This document shows, piece after piece, positions 17,070-24,793 of a stretch of 64,000 nucleotides of DNA; position 1 is the stretch's first letter; each line of letters opens with the position of its first letter. Both the position numbers and the translations under genes were made by a program. Source of the DNA: Sciscionella sediminilitoris (GTDB lineage Bacteria > Actinomycetota > Actinomycetes > Mycobacteriales > Pseudonocardiaceae); NCBI RefSeq assembly GCF_000737195.2, contig NZ_JALM01000064.1, forward strand, positions 1 through 64,000, in the 5' to 3' direction. Below the pieces are notes generated by a model that was not told the DNA's origin, ran no database searches, and worked only from the letters and a program-made list of their open reading frames with translations.

Positions 17070-17108
17070 GCGCCACACTCCTCAGGTATCCGTAATACTT
17101 CTTGTTCC

Positions 17109-17171
17109 TGTCTACCATCGGCGTAAATATCGCGTCAACATGACCGTCCTGACACACAATTTTCCTGTGTC
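17109..17171 (-). promoter_or_regulatory. Likely promoter and inverted repeat upstream of DUF6421
   Basis: On the minus strand, -35 TTGACG (17133-17138), an 18-nt spacer and -10 TAGACA (17109-17114). Upstream of the -35, at 17151-17171, is an inverted repeat GACACA / TGTGTC with a 9-nt AT-rich spacer. The repeat is a possible regulator site for the DUF6421 operon. Confidence 0.5.
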
Positions 17172-17572
17172 GAGGCTGTGGCGCTGGAGATCCGGAGCCC
17201 GCGAGAGGAGCCCGGCCGAAACGTGCACCGCTCACCGGAGGAGACGGCCGGGTGAATAATGCGTGCGCGGACGCGTGGTATCGCTCACGAAGAATTCCCG
17301 TAATTAACCGGACATCCCCCTGGTCACACCGGTGCACCCGGTTTGTTGAGGGCGATTCCGCGCGCTCCGGTATTGACGTACCACTATTGGCCTGCCGTTA
17401 AGATGAACACGGGGCGATTCGAAACTTTACCGCCGATACCGCAGCGGCCCGGCACCCGAGAATGGCAGGCGGGGTGTGCCTGCCATAATGCGCTATAGTC
17501 GGAGCCAACTCCACGACAATACCGTGTAAGCGGCTACCGCGACGCACATCGATCAGCAGGAGAAGAGGAGCA
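17172..17572. promoter_or_regulatory. Long leader/promoter region of lsr2
   Basis: This 401-nt stretch has no gene. It contains TTGACG (17373-17378) with TAAGAT-like sequence about 20 nt downstream. It also contains a perfect 9-bp inverted repeat ATGGCAGGC (17462-17470) / GCCTGCCAT (17478-17486) with a 7-nt spacer, and -10-like boxes CATAAT (17484-17489) and TATAGT (17494-17499). The inverted repeat abuts the best -10 box and could be an operator controlling lsr2. AGGAGAAGAGGAG precedes the lsr2 start. Confidence 0.55.
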
Positions 17573-18001
17573 GTGGCACAGAAAGTTCTTGTCCAGCTCG
17601 TCGACGATCTCGACGGCACGAGCGCCACGGACATCGAGACCGTCACGTTCGCCCTCGACGGCGTGAACTACGAAATCGACCTCGGCCCGAAGAACGCGCG
17701 CAAACTCCGCGAGAATCTTGCCGACTTCGTTTCCGAGGCGCGTCGTGTCGGCGGGCGAATGAAGCGTGGCACGGCGGCCAAGACCGCGGCCGCGAAGGCT
17801 CCTGCCGCGCCCGCGAACCGGGAGCAGACCAAGGCCATCCGTGAATGGGCCCGCAGCCAGGGGCACAACCTCTCGACCCGTGGCCGCATTCCGGCGCACA
17901 TCGTCGAGGAATTCGAGGCCGCGCACCAGCCCAAGCAGACCAAGAAGGGCGGCCGCGGCGGCGGCCGGAAGAAGGCGGCCACCCCGTCGTTCTCCGGCTG
18001 A
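17573..18001 (+). CDS. lsr2: Lsr2 family nucleoid-associated protein
   Basis: A 142-residue xenogeneic-silencer/bridging protein. The N-terminal dimerisation domain (1-60: [27 protein letters not shown]) forms oligomers. A basic Ala/Lys linker follows. The C-terminal DNA-binding domain has [28 protein letters not shown], with the Arg-Gly-Arg hook that inserts in the minor groove of AT-rich DNA. Classical Lsr2 has about 112 residues. Here the linker is longer and there is an extra tail of about 25 residues rich in Lys, Gly and Arg. The start is GTG after a purine-rich ribosome binding site. Confidence 0.96.
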   Translation: MAQKVLVQLVDDLDGTSATDIETVTFALDGVNYEIDLGPKNARKLRENLADFVSEARRVGGRMKRGTAAKTAAAKAPAAPANREQTKAIREWARSQGHNLSTRGRIPAHIVEEFEAAHQPKQTKKGGRGGGRKKAATPSFSG

Positions 18002-18022
18002 GTCGAATTTCGCGGTCTTCGT

Positions 18023-18063
18023 AAATGTGGGCCCCGCCAACATCGTTGGCGGGGCCCACATTT
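18023..18063. terminator. Bidirectional terminator between lsr2 and the MFS gene
   Basis: A perfect 19-bp stem (18023-18041 with 18045-18063) closes a 3-nt ATC loop. The stem ends are AAAT/ATTT, so each strand leaves a short T-run. It sits between the convergent lsr2 and MFS genes and can end both transcripts. Confidence 0.9.
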
Positions 18064-18071
18064 GTGTGCGG

Positions 18072-19583
18072 TCAGTGTAAACCAGAGGTCGCCACCCCCG
18101 GTTCCTCCTCGACCGCGCTCAGCGGGGTCGCCACTTCCTCGAGCGGTTTGCGTTCGGCGGCCACCCCGAACGCGATCGCCACGATTCCCCCGATCGCCAT
18201 GATCACGCCGCCACCGACATAACCCCAGAACAGTTTCGTCGGATCCGGGTGTTCCTTGTCGATGAGCAGACCGTAGATCAACGGCGCCACGGCACCGAAA
18301 ATCTGCGCGATCGAGAAGAAGATGGCAATTGCCTGACCGCGCACCTCGAGCGGGAAAACCTCGCTCACCGTCAGATACGCCGAACTCGCTCCCGCGGTCG
18401 CGACGAAGAACACGACGCACCAGCAGATCACCAGCGTCGTCGCGGTGAGCAGATCGAATTCGAACAGCAGACCGGTCAGTGCGAGCAGCGCACCCGAGAC
18501 GAGATAACTGGCCGAGATCAGTTGCTTACGGCCGACGATATCGAACAGGGGCCCGAGCACCAGCCCGCCGATGAAGTTCGCCGCGGCGAACGGGATCGAG
18601 TACAACGGCACCACCTTCTCGTGGATCGAGAAGAAGGTGGTCAGCACGATTCCCTGGGTGAAGAAGATCGCGTTGTACAGGAACGACTGGGTGATCATCA
18701 GAGTGGCACCGAGGATCGACCGTTTCGGATACTTCACGAAAAGCACGCGCAGCATCGTGAAATAGCCGTATCCGGAGCTCGGTTTGATGAGCAACGATTT
18801 GCTCTCGTCGACCTCGGGCAGCCGGTGCCCTTTTGCCTCGACCTCGCGCTCGATGTACGCGATCGAGGCCTCCGCCTCGTCCTGTTTGCCGTGCATCACC
18901 TGCCAGCGCGGACTCTCCGGCAGGTTCCGGCGGACGATGAGGATCACGAGCCCGAGAATCGGACCGAGAATGAACGCCGCGCGCCAGCCCCAGGATCCGA
19001 CGAAGCTGTGCAGTACGAAGAAGGTGAGCAGTCCGCCGACCATGGCGCCGAACCAGTAGGAACTGTTCACCGCGATATCCACCCGGCCGCGATAGCGCGC
19101 CGGGATCAATTCGTCGATGGCCGCATTGATCGCGGTGTATTCCCCGCCGATGCCGAGCCCGGCGATAAACCGCGTCACGTACATGAACCCGATCGCCCAG
19201 GCTCCCTGGCCCATGGTCAGTGCGGAAAGGCCGGTGCCGACCAGATAGACGGCGAGAGTCACCATGAAAAGCCTGCGACGGCCGATCCGGTCGGCGAGCC
19301 TGCCGAATCCGAGCGAGCCGACCACCTGGCCGATCAGGTACACCGTGGCGATCGCCGAAACCGAGGCGGAACTGACCCCGATACCATCCTTGCCCGCGAG
19401 GCTGGGAATGACGTTCTCGACAATGCTGATTTCCAGTCCGTCGAGCACCCAGGCCACACCGAGCGCGAGCACCATCCTGGTGTGGAACGGCGACCAGGGT
19501 AATCGGTCGATCCGCGCCGGAATCAGACTCCTGATCGCATTCTCCGGCTCTCCCGGGGAATCGGACTTCTCTGTCGTGCTCAC
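18072..19583 (-). CDS. MFS transporter (sugar/aromatic-acid:H+ symporter-like)
   Basis: A 503-residue 12-helix major facilitator. The intracellular loop 2-3 motif GRLADRIGRRRLF is clear. The family signatures RFIAGLGIGGEYTAINAAIDELIPARYRGR and LPESPRW resemble the sugar porter/SHS/AAHS types. GTG at 19583 follows GGGAGG. A terminator separates it from the amidase gene upstream, so it has its own promoter. A small palindrome GCATTC-G-GAATGC at 19637-19649 sits where the -35 would be. The substrate is probably an organic acid or sugar used by the nearby catabolic genes (inference from context only). Confidence 0.88.
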   Translation of the reverse strand: MSTTEKSDSPGEPENAIRSLIPARIDRLPWSPFHTRMVLALGVAWVLDGLEISIVENVIPSLAGKDGIGVSSASVSAIATVYLIGQVVGSLGFGRLADRIGRRRLFMVTLAVYLVGTGLSALTMGQGAWAIGFMYVTRFIAGLGIGGEYTAINAAIDELIPARYRGRVDIAVNSSYWFGAMVGGLLTFFVLHSFVGSWGWRAAFILGPILGLVILIVRRNLPESPRWQVMHGKQDEAEASIAYIEREVEAKGHRLPEVDESKSLLIKPSSGYGYFTMLRVLFVKYPKRSILGATLMITQSFLYNAIFFTQGIVLTTFFSIHEKVVPLYSIPFAAANFIGGLVLGPLFDIVGRKQLISASYLVSGALLALTGLLFEFDLLTATTLVICWCVVFFVATAGASSAYLTVSEVFPLEVRGQAIAIFFSIAQIFGAVAPLIYGLLIDKEHPDPTKLFWGYVGGGVIMAIGGIVAIAFGVAAERKPLEEVATPLSAVEEEPGVATSGLH

Positions 19584-19636
19584 AGCGCCTCCCGGCGGTC
19601 CCAGTGGAGTTGGTGCCGGACATAGTGACACACGAC

Positions 19637-19649
19637 GCATTCGGAATGC
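19637..19649. repeat. Short palindrome upstream of the MFS gene
   Basis: A perfect 6+1+6 palindrome, GCATTC-G-GAATGC. On the minus strand it lies near the -35 position relative to a TATGTC -10-like box about 54 nt in front of the transporter start. It may be an operator. It differs from the GATTGT/ACAATC site found at the other catabolic promoters. Confidence 0.4.
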
Positions 19650-19670
19650 ATTCAGGCTCGGCGAATGGGT

Positions 19671-19718
19671 GAGAAGAAAAAACGCCGCATCCCGGAACCG
19701 GCTCCGGGATGCGGCGTT
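19671..19718 (-). terminator. Rho-independent terminator of the amidase gene
   Basis: A perfect 16-bp stem (19681-19696 with 19703-19718) closes a 6-nt loop. On the minus strand the stem is followed by a T-rich run (TTTTTTCTTCTC over 19671-19682). It lies about 33 nt past the amidase stop and is the only strong canonical U-tract terminator in the window. Confidence 0.92.
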
Positions 19719-19751
19719 CGCCGGGCGATCGTGCCCGAAAAATGCGGAAGG

Positions 19752-21164
19752 TCAATGCCCGGCGGGCTGCGCAGGCTGCCTTTCGTGCCACGGCAGTACG
19801 GATTCGACAAGCTTGCACACGGCGAGTACCAAATCATCGGAATGCCGCGGGCCGACGATCTGCAATCCGACCGGGAGCCCGGCCGAGGTGAATCCGACGG
19901 GCACGGTGGCCGCGGGCTGCTGGGTCATATTGAACGGGTAACCGAATTGCGACCAATTCGGCCACCTGGCATAGCCACCGCCCGGTGGCACCTCGGTCCC
20001 CGCCTCGAAGGGCGGGATCGCCACGGTCGGGGTGAACAGAATGTCGTAGCGCTCGTGGAAGGTGCCCATCGTGCTGCCGAGCCACACGCGCCGCTCATCG
20101 GCCTCGAGGAAACGCAAGGCGCTCAACGACTTGCCCCGCTCCCAGGCCGCGCGCAGCCCCTCGTCGAGCCGGCCGGTCCGCTCGGCGGGCAGCGCCTCGA
20201 GCCATTTCGCCAGGCCCGCGTCCAGCAGCACCTCGTAGTCCTCGATCGGATCCGTGATGTCCGGGCTGTCGTACTCGATCAGCAGTCCGGCATTGCCGAC
20301 CGCGTTCACCGCGGCGGCGACGATCTCGGCGATCTCCGGATCGACGTCGACATAACCGAGGTCCGGGGAGAACGCGGCCACGATCCCGCGCACATCCCGG
20401 CGCACCGCCTCGCGATAGGAACCCGGCGGGGAGGGCATCGCGCTGGGATCGCGCGCGTCCGGAAGGGAGAGCACATCCAGGATGAGCGCGAGATCGTCCA
20501 CCGACTGGGCCATCGGCCCGGCGTGCGCGAGCTGGCCGAACGGGCTCTCCGGGAACAGCGGGATCTGCCCGAAGGTCGGTTTGAGCGCGGGGATCCCGCA
20601 GAACGCCGCCGGAATCCGCGCCGATCCCCCGCTGTCGGTGCCCAGCGAGATCGGCCCCATTCCGGAGGCGACCGCGGCCGCGCTGCCACCCGAGGAACCA
20701 CCCGCGGTCAGTGCCGGGTTCCACGGGTTCGTGGTCACCCCGCCGCGCGGCGAGTCGGTGACGCCCTTCCAGGCCAGTTCCGGGGTCGAGGTCTTGCCGA
20801 GCAACACCGCCCCGTTCTCCCGCAACCGGGCGGTCGGCGGGGAATCCTCGTCCCAGGGACCGTCCTCCTCGACGGTGTAGGAACCGCGCAGGGTCGGCCA
20901 GCCCTCGGTGAGGAACACATCCTTGACCGAGGCCGGAACCCCGTCGAGCAGACCGCTCACATGCCCGGAGCGCCAGCGCGCCTCGGATTCGGCGGCCTGC
21001 GCCATCGCCTGCGCGCCGTCGACGAGGCAGTAGGCGTTGAGCGTGCCGTTCGCCTCCTCGATCCGCTCGAGCGCGGCCGCGGTGACCTCGACCGGGGAGA
21101 GTTCCCCGGCCGCGAACGCGGCGAGCATTTCGGTCGCGGTCCGTGGAATCTGGCGCTGCGGCAA
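19752..21164 (-). CDS. Amidase (amidase signature family)
   Basis: A 470-residue serine hydrolase of the amidase-signature family, cleaving a C-N amide bond. The Ser-cisSer-Lys triad is visible: Lys in GVPASVKDVF, cis-Ser in GGSSGGSAAAVASG and the nucleophile Ser in LGTDSGGSARIPAAFCG. The start is taken as TTG at 21164, because AAGGAGGGG lies 6 nt before it and a longer frame would overlap the upstream dehydrogenase. It follows the D-2-hydroxyacid dehydrogenase by 29 nt, so the two probably share the leaderless promoter at 22.2 kb. GatA is unlikely because gatB and gatC are absent. Confidence 0.9.
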   Translation of the reverse strand: MPQRQIPRTATEMLAAFAAGELSPVEVTAAALERIEEANGTLNAYCLVDGAQAMAQAAESEARWRSGHVSGLLDGVPASVKDVFLTEGWPTLRGSYTVEEDGPWDEDSPPTARLRENGAVLLGKTSTPELAWKGVTDSPRGGVTTNPWNPALTAGGSSGGSAAAVASGMGPISLGTDSGGSARIPAAFCGIPALKPTFGQIPLFPESPFGQLAHAGPMAQSVDDLALILDVLSLPDARDPSAMPSPPGSYREAVRRDVRGIVAAFSPDLGYVDVDPEIAEIVAAAVNAVGNAGLLIEYDSPDITDPIEDYEVLLDAGLAKWLEALPAERTGRLDEGLRAAWERGKSLSALRFLEADERRVWLGSTMGTFHERYDILFTPTVAIPPFEAGTEVPPGGGYARWPNWSQFGYPFNMTQQPAATVPVGFTSAGLPVGLQIVGPRHSDDLVLAVCKLVESVLPWHERQPAQPAGH

Positions 21165-21193
21165 AGCCTGCCCCTCCTTGTCCGTGACGTTAT

Positions 21194-22186
21194 TCAGGGT
21201 CCAGGAACGTATCCGAGACTCTTGTCGACGATATTGCGCAGTTCCGCTCCGGCGATCCAGCGCTCGAAGTTGTCGGCGAACAGTTCCGCGAGCGCATCCT
21301 CCCATCCGATGAAGTCACCGGACATATGGGGTGAGATGAGCACATTCGGCATCGTCCACAGCGGAGAGTCACCCGGCAGCGGTTCGGTGGCGAACACATC
21401 CAGTGCGGCACCGGCGATTTCCCCGTTGCCGAGCGCCTCGACGAGTTCGGGCTCGGCGACCAGTTCCCCACGCCCGACATTGATGAACCGCGCGGTCGGT
21501 TTCATCGCGGCGAACGCGCGTGCGTCGAACATGCCCCGGGTGCGATCGGTCAGCGGGGCCAGGGCGACCACGTAGTCCGCCTCCGCGAGCCGCGCGGGCA
21601 ATTCCTCGTCGCTGTGCACCACACCGAAGTCCGGATCACTGTCCCGCGCGGTCCTGCCGATCCCGGAAACGCGCATGCCCGCCGCACGCAGCAACTGCGC
21701 GGTGGCCCTGCCGATCGGCCCGGTTCCCGCGATGAGCACGGTCCGCCCGGTGATCCGTTCGGTTTCCCGGTGCCGCCATTCCCCGGAACTCTGCAACCGG
21801 AAATTGCCCGGAAAATCTTTCGCAAACGCGAGAATCGTGCCGAGCACGAATTCGGCGATCGAGGACTCGAAAATGCCACGCGAATTCGTCACCGTGACAT
21901 CGGATTCGACGAGTTCGGGGAACATCAATTTGTCGACCCCGGCCGCCGCGATATGAATCCAGCGCAGATCCGGACCGTCCTCGAGAGCTCCCCAGGCCTG
22001 CCGGGTCGCATCGGAGAGAAAGTCCCACAGGAAAAGGGCATCCGCCCCCTCGAGCGCCTCGGCCAGCCCGGCCGCGTCGGTGTACCGTACCTCGGCGCGC
22101 GGCTCGACCCGCTCCATGGCGGAGGGACGGCCTTTTTCGCAGAGCACGACCAGTTTCGGTGGATGATGATCTGGGGAAACCCGCAC
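21194..22186 (-). CDS. D-2-hydroxyacid dehydrogenase
   Basis: A 330-residue NAD(P)-dependent oxidoreductase that interconverts a 2-oxo acid and a D-2-hydroxy acid. The Rossmann motif is VLIAGTGPIGRATAQLL at about 148-164. The catalytic Arg is in FINVGRGELV, the Glu in ALDVFATEPLP, and the His in VLISPHMSGD. The N-terminal half is divergent. The GTG at 22186 has no ribosome binding site but sits 6 nt after a -10 box, so the transcript is probably leaderless. It is divergent from the first maleate isomerase-like gene and followed by the amidase. The substrate is unknown. Confidence 0.9.
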   Translation of the reverse strand: MRVSPDHHPPKLVVLCEKGRPSAMERVEPRAEVRYTDAAGLAEALEGADALFLWDFLSDATRQAWGALEDGPDLRWIHIAAAGVDKLMFPELVESDVTVTNSRGIFESSIAEFVLGTILAFAKDFPGNFRLQSSGEWRHRETERITGRTVLIAGTGPIGRATAQLLRAAGMRVSGIGRTARDSDPDFGVVHSDEELPARLAEADYVVALAPLTDRTRGMFDARAFAAMKPTARFINVGRGELVAEPELVEALGNGEIAGAALDVFATEPLPGDSPLWTMPNVLISPHMSGDFIGWEDALAELFADNFERWIAGAELRNIVDKSLGYVPGP

Positions 22187-22192
22187 ATTGAC

Positions 22193-22226
22193 ACGCTATG
22201 AGTTGATCGTATGATTGTCAACAATC
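22193..22226 (-). promoter_or_regulatory. Leaderless promoter with GntR-type operator, copy 1
   Basis: On the minus strand, -35 TTGACA (22216-22221), a 17-nt spacer and -10 TAGCGT (22193-22198). Six nucleotides separate the -10 from the GTG start at 22186, the geometry of a leaderless transcript. The -35 box is embedded in GATTGTCAACAATC (22213-22226; 6-bp arms, 2-nt centre). This matches the TNGT-N2-ACNA pattern known for FCD-type GntR regulators. The identical 14 bp recurs at 29051-29064. Confidence 0.8.
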
Positions 22227-22284
22227 CGCGGGTTCACCACCCAGGGGAGCAACCGACCGTCGATACGAACCTGGAGGTGAGCGA

Positions 22285-23073
22285 ATGGACCTGACCGTGT
22301 GCGAGCAATTCGACGGCTTCGAGGGCCCGCTCGCGCAGCGCGGCATCGGTATTGTCGCACCGTACGATCTCGCACTCGACCGCGAACTCTGGCGCTTTGT
22401 GCCCGCCGAGGTCTCGCTGCACTTTGCCCGCACACCCTACGAGTCCGGCCAGATGGACATGGACATGGCGCAGGCGCTGCGCAATCCGACCCATCTCAAA
22501 GCCGCCACCCGTGATCTGCTGCACATCGAACCCGAGATCATCAGCTACCTGTGCACCTCGTCCACCTTCGTCAACGGCGTCGCGGGTGAACGCGAGTCCT
22601 GCGCGGTGATGCGCGAGGCGGGCGCCCCGGACGCGCTGACCACCTCGGGCGCGCTCGCCGAGGCCGTCTCGGAACTGAACCTCACCAAGATCGCCGTGGT
22701 GACCCCCTACTACGCCGATGTCACCGCGAAGCTGCACGACTACCTCGGCGAGCTCGGGGTGGAGACCGTGGCCAGCGAACACCTCGGCCTCGGCGGCGGG
22801 ATCTGGCGGGTCAACTACCGCACCGTCGCCGAACACATGCTCCGGGTGGACCGGCCCGACGCCGAGGCGATCTTCGTCAGCTGCACGAACCTGCCGACCT
22901 ACGACGTGATCGAGCCCCTCGAGCAGACCCTCGGGAAACCCGTGCTCACCGCGAACCAGCTCACCATGTGGGCCACCCTGCGCCGGATGCACCTGCCGAC
23001 CGTCGGCCCGGGCGGATGGCTCTCCGAACTGGCCTACCCGAACCCGCAGACCTCGACTCCCGCGGCAAGCTGA
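22285..23073 (+). CDS. Maleate cis-trans isomerase-like protein (Asp/Glu racemase superfamily)
   Basis: A 262-residue protein of the two-domain Asp/Glu racemase fold. Both cysteines expected for cysteine-dependent isomerases or racemases are present: Cys90 in SYLCTSSTFVNG and Cys200 in IFVSCTNLPTYDV. This pattern fits maleate isomerase, which adds a Cys to the double bond of maleate and releases fumarate. Related arylmalonate decarboxylases keep only one Cys. GGAGG lies upstream of the ATG. It is the first gene of a plus-strand group with a paralogue (16-nt gap) and a GntR regulator. The true substrate may be another cis-dicarboxylate. Confidence 0.85.
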   Translation: MDLTVCEQFDGFEGPLAQRGIGIVAPYDLALDRELWRFVPAEVSLHFARTPYESGQMDMDMAQALRNPTHLKAATRDLLHIEPEIISYLCTSSTFVNGVAGERESCAVMREAGAPDALTTSGALAEAVSELNLTKIAVVTPYYADVTAKLHDYLGELGVETVASEHLGLGGGIWRVNYRTVAEHMLRVDRPDAEAIFVSCTNLPTYDVIEPLEQTLGKPVLTANQLTMWATLRRMHLPTVGPGGWLSELAYPNPQTSTPAAS

Positions 23074-23088
23074 GAAAGGACGATTCGA

Positions 23089-23808
23089 GTGACCGTCGTT
23101 GGATTCATCTACCCCGATCACGCCGCCGAAGACGACTACCCCTCGGCGGAGGCGCTGCTCGACGGCGTGCGGCTGCACGTGGCGCACACCTACGGGACCG
23201 ATCTGCACGCCATTCCCGAGCTGCTCGATCTCGGCAGCCCGGACAAGCTCGCCGGTGGCGCGGAGCAGCTGGCCGGGCACCGTCCGGACGCGGTGGTCTG
23301 GGCCTGCACCTCGGGCAGTTTCGTGTTCGGCACCGAAGGAGCGCGCCAGCAGGTCGAGACGCTGCGTGAGACCACCGGGGTGCCGACGACGAGCACCTCC
23401 TTCGCGTTCACCAGCGCGGCCAAGGCACTCGGGCTGCGCAAGGTCTCGGTCGCGGCGAGCTACCCCGCGGACGTGGCCGACCGGTTCCGCCAGTTCCTCG
23501 CCGATGACGGCATCGAGATCGTCAGCTTCGCCAGCGCCGGGATCGACACCGCCGCCGAGGTCGGACAGCTCAGCGATGAGCAGGTGATCGAACTCGGACT
23601 CGCCAACGATCACCCCGATGCCGACGCGGTGCTCATCCCGGACACCGCGATGCGCACGGTGCTGCTCGTCGACGAACTGGAGCGGCGCCTCGGCAAACCG
23701 GTACTCACCGCGAACCAGGTGACCATCTGGGAAGGACTGCGGCTGGCCGGGCACACGAAACCGGCCGAGGGACTCGGCAGGCTCTTCCGTGACGGGGCGC
23801 TGGTGTAG
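23089..23808 (+). CDS. Asp/Glu racemase superfamily protein with one catalytic Cys
   Basis: A 239-residue paralogue of the preceding protein. The first cysteine is kept (Cys73 in WACTSGSFVFG), but the second site reads VLIPDTAMRT with Asp185 where the first protein has Cys200. A single-Cys enzyme of this fold cannot run the usual two-Cys racemisation. It may be a decarboxylase, an isomerase using another base, or a partner subunit. The start is GTG at 23089 after GAAAGGA. Its stop is 2 nt before the GntR gene, so the three genes are probably one transcript. Confidence 0.83.
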   Translation: MTVVGFIYPDHAAEDDYPSAEALLDGVRLHVAHTYGTDLHAIPELLDLGSPDKLAGGAEQLAGHRPDAVVWACTSGSFVFGTEGARQQVETLRETTGVPTTSTSFAFTSAAKALGLRKVSVAASYPADVADRFRQFLADDGIEIVSFASAGIDTAAEVGQLSDEQVIELGLANDHPDADAVLIPDTAMRTVLLVDELERRLGKPVLTANQVTIWEGLRLAGHTKPAEGLGRLFRDGALV

Positions 23809-23810
23809 CC

Positions 23811-24491
23811 ATGGAACTCGACGTGGAACCGGTCGCGAGAGAGTCGACAGCCGGGATCATCGCCCGCCAGCTGCGCGCGGCGATCACCACCGGCTCGCTC
23901 GCGCCCGGTGCCCAGCTGGGCGAGGCCGAGCTCGCGAACCAGTTCCAGGTGAGCAGGGGCCCGTTGCGGGAGGCGATGCAGCGTCTCGTGCAGGAGGGGC
24001 TGCTGCGCAGCGAGCCGCACCGCGGCCTGTTCGTGGTCGACCTCGAACCCGAGGACGTCTACGACCTGTACGCGGCGCGCACCGCGATCGAGTCGGCGGC
24101 GGCGATCCGGGTGATCCGCGCCGATCCACGGCCGGTCGGTGAGCTCTGGACCGCGCATGAGCGCATGACCTCTGCCGCCGACCGGGAGGACCCCGCCGCG
24201 GTCAGCGATGCCGATCTGGAGTTCCACGAGCGCCTGGTGGCGCTTTCCGGATCGAAGCGGCTCGCCAGGATGATGCGCACTCTGATGGTGGAGACGCGGA
24301 TGTGCCTGACCGCGCTGCAGCGCACCTACGCGGATGTGCGGGAGCGGGTCTCCGAGCACGGGGCGATCATCGAGGCGATCGCCGAGGGGGATGAACGGCT
24401 GGCCACCGCGCTGCTCGAACGGCACATGGAGGACGCGGTGCGCAGGCTCGCACCGGGCACCTCACTGTTCACCAGCAGGTCCGAGGGGTAG
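23811..24491 (+). CDS. GntR-family regulator with FCD domain
   Basis: A 226-residue regulator. The winged HTH lies at about residues 12-75 (ITTGSLAPGAQLGEAELANQFQVSRGPLREAMQRLVQEGLL). The helical FCD ligand domain follows, with metal/ligand residues around DLEFHERLVALSG and a late EHGAIIEAI. FCD regulators usually bind carboxylic acids or their metals and repress catabolic genes. It follows the second isomerase-like gene by 2 nt. The site GATTGTCAACAATC at 22213 and 29051 fits the known operator pattern of this subfamily, so it probably represses both promoter regions, including its own operon. Confidence 0.93.
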   Translation: MELDVEPVARESTAGIIARQLRAAITTGSLAPGAQLGEAELANQFQVSRGPLREAMQRLVQEGLLRSEPHRGLFVVDLEPEDVYDLYAARTAIESAAAIRVIRADPRPVGELWTAHERMTSAADREDPAAVSDADLEFHERLVALSGSKRLARMMRTLMVETRMCLTALQRTYADVRERVSEHGAIIEAIAEGDERLATALLERHMEDAVRRLAPGTSLFTSRSEG

Positions 24492-24719
24492 GTATTCCCC
24501 GTAGAGGCGCCAGCCGGACGCGGTCGGCTCCCAGTGCAGGAATTCGTTCTCGGGTTCCGGGTCGAACCGCTGATAGTGGTCGGCGAGGATCTCGTTCGCC
24601 GTGTTGACCTCGCGGAACACCTTCGCCACGGCGGCGAGCAGTTTCCGTGGCCCGGTGGCGATCAGCGGTGGGAACCTGGCCCGCGGCAACAACGCGCGGT
24701 GTTCGTCTCGTGTGTGCAT
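24462..24719 (-). CDS. Small hypothetical protein
   Basis: An 85-residue soluble protein, not recognised. It starts at an ATG at 24719 and overlaps the end of the convergent GntR gene by 30 nt. The central part AVAKVFREVNTANEILADHYQRF is amphipathic, and the end EFLHWEPTASGWRLYGEYLP has a compact, coding-like composition rich in Trp and Tyr. No clear ribosome binding site was found. It is divergent from the GlxA-like regulator. It may be real or a chance frame, and I place it as probable because its residue pattern is unlike the antisense frames around it. Confidence 0.5.
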   Translation of the reverse strand: MHTRDEHRALLPRARFPPLIATGPRKLLAAVAKVFREVNTANEILADHYQRFDPEPENEFLHWEPTASGWRLYGEYLPLGPAGEQ

Positions 24720-24780
24720 GTGACCATCCTGCGCCGGTCACCGAACGGGCAACAGTGGCTGAATGGACAGGTATCACGAA

Positions 24781-24793
24781 TATACTGCCACCA
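24781..24793 (+). promoter_or_regulatory. Leaderless -10 box of the GlxA-like regulator
   Basis: TATACT at 24781-24786 is followed by six nucleotides and the ATG at 24793. The expected transcription start coincides with the A of ATG, and no ribosome binding site is present. The -35 region is weak. This fixes the start 30 nt downstream of an alternative in-frame ATG at 24763. Confidence 0.65.

Noticed and set aside
18249-19502. Long plus-strand frame over the MFS transporter
   Set aside because: Antisense to a clear 12-helix transporter. Its Arg/Glu/His-rich translation is typical of the complement of membrane-protein codons.
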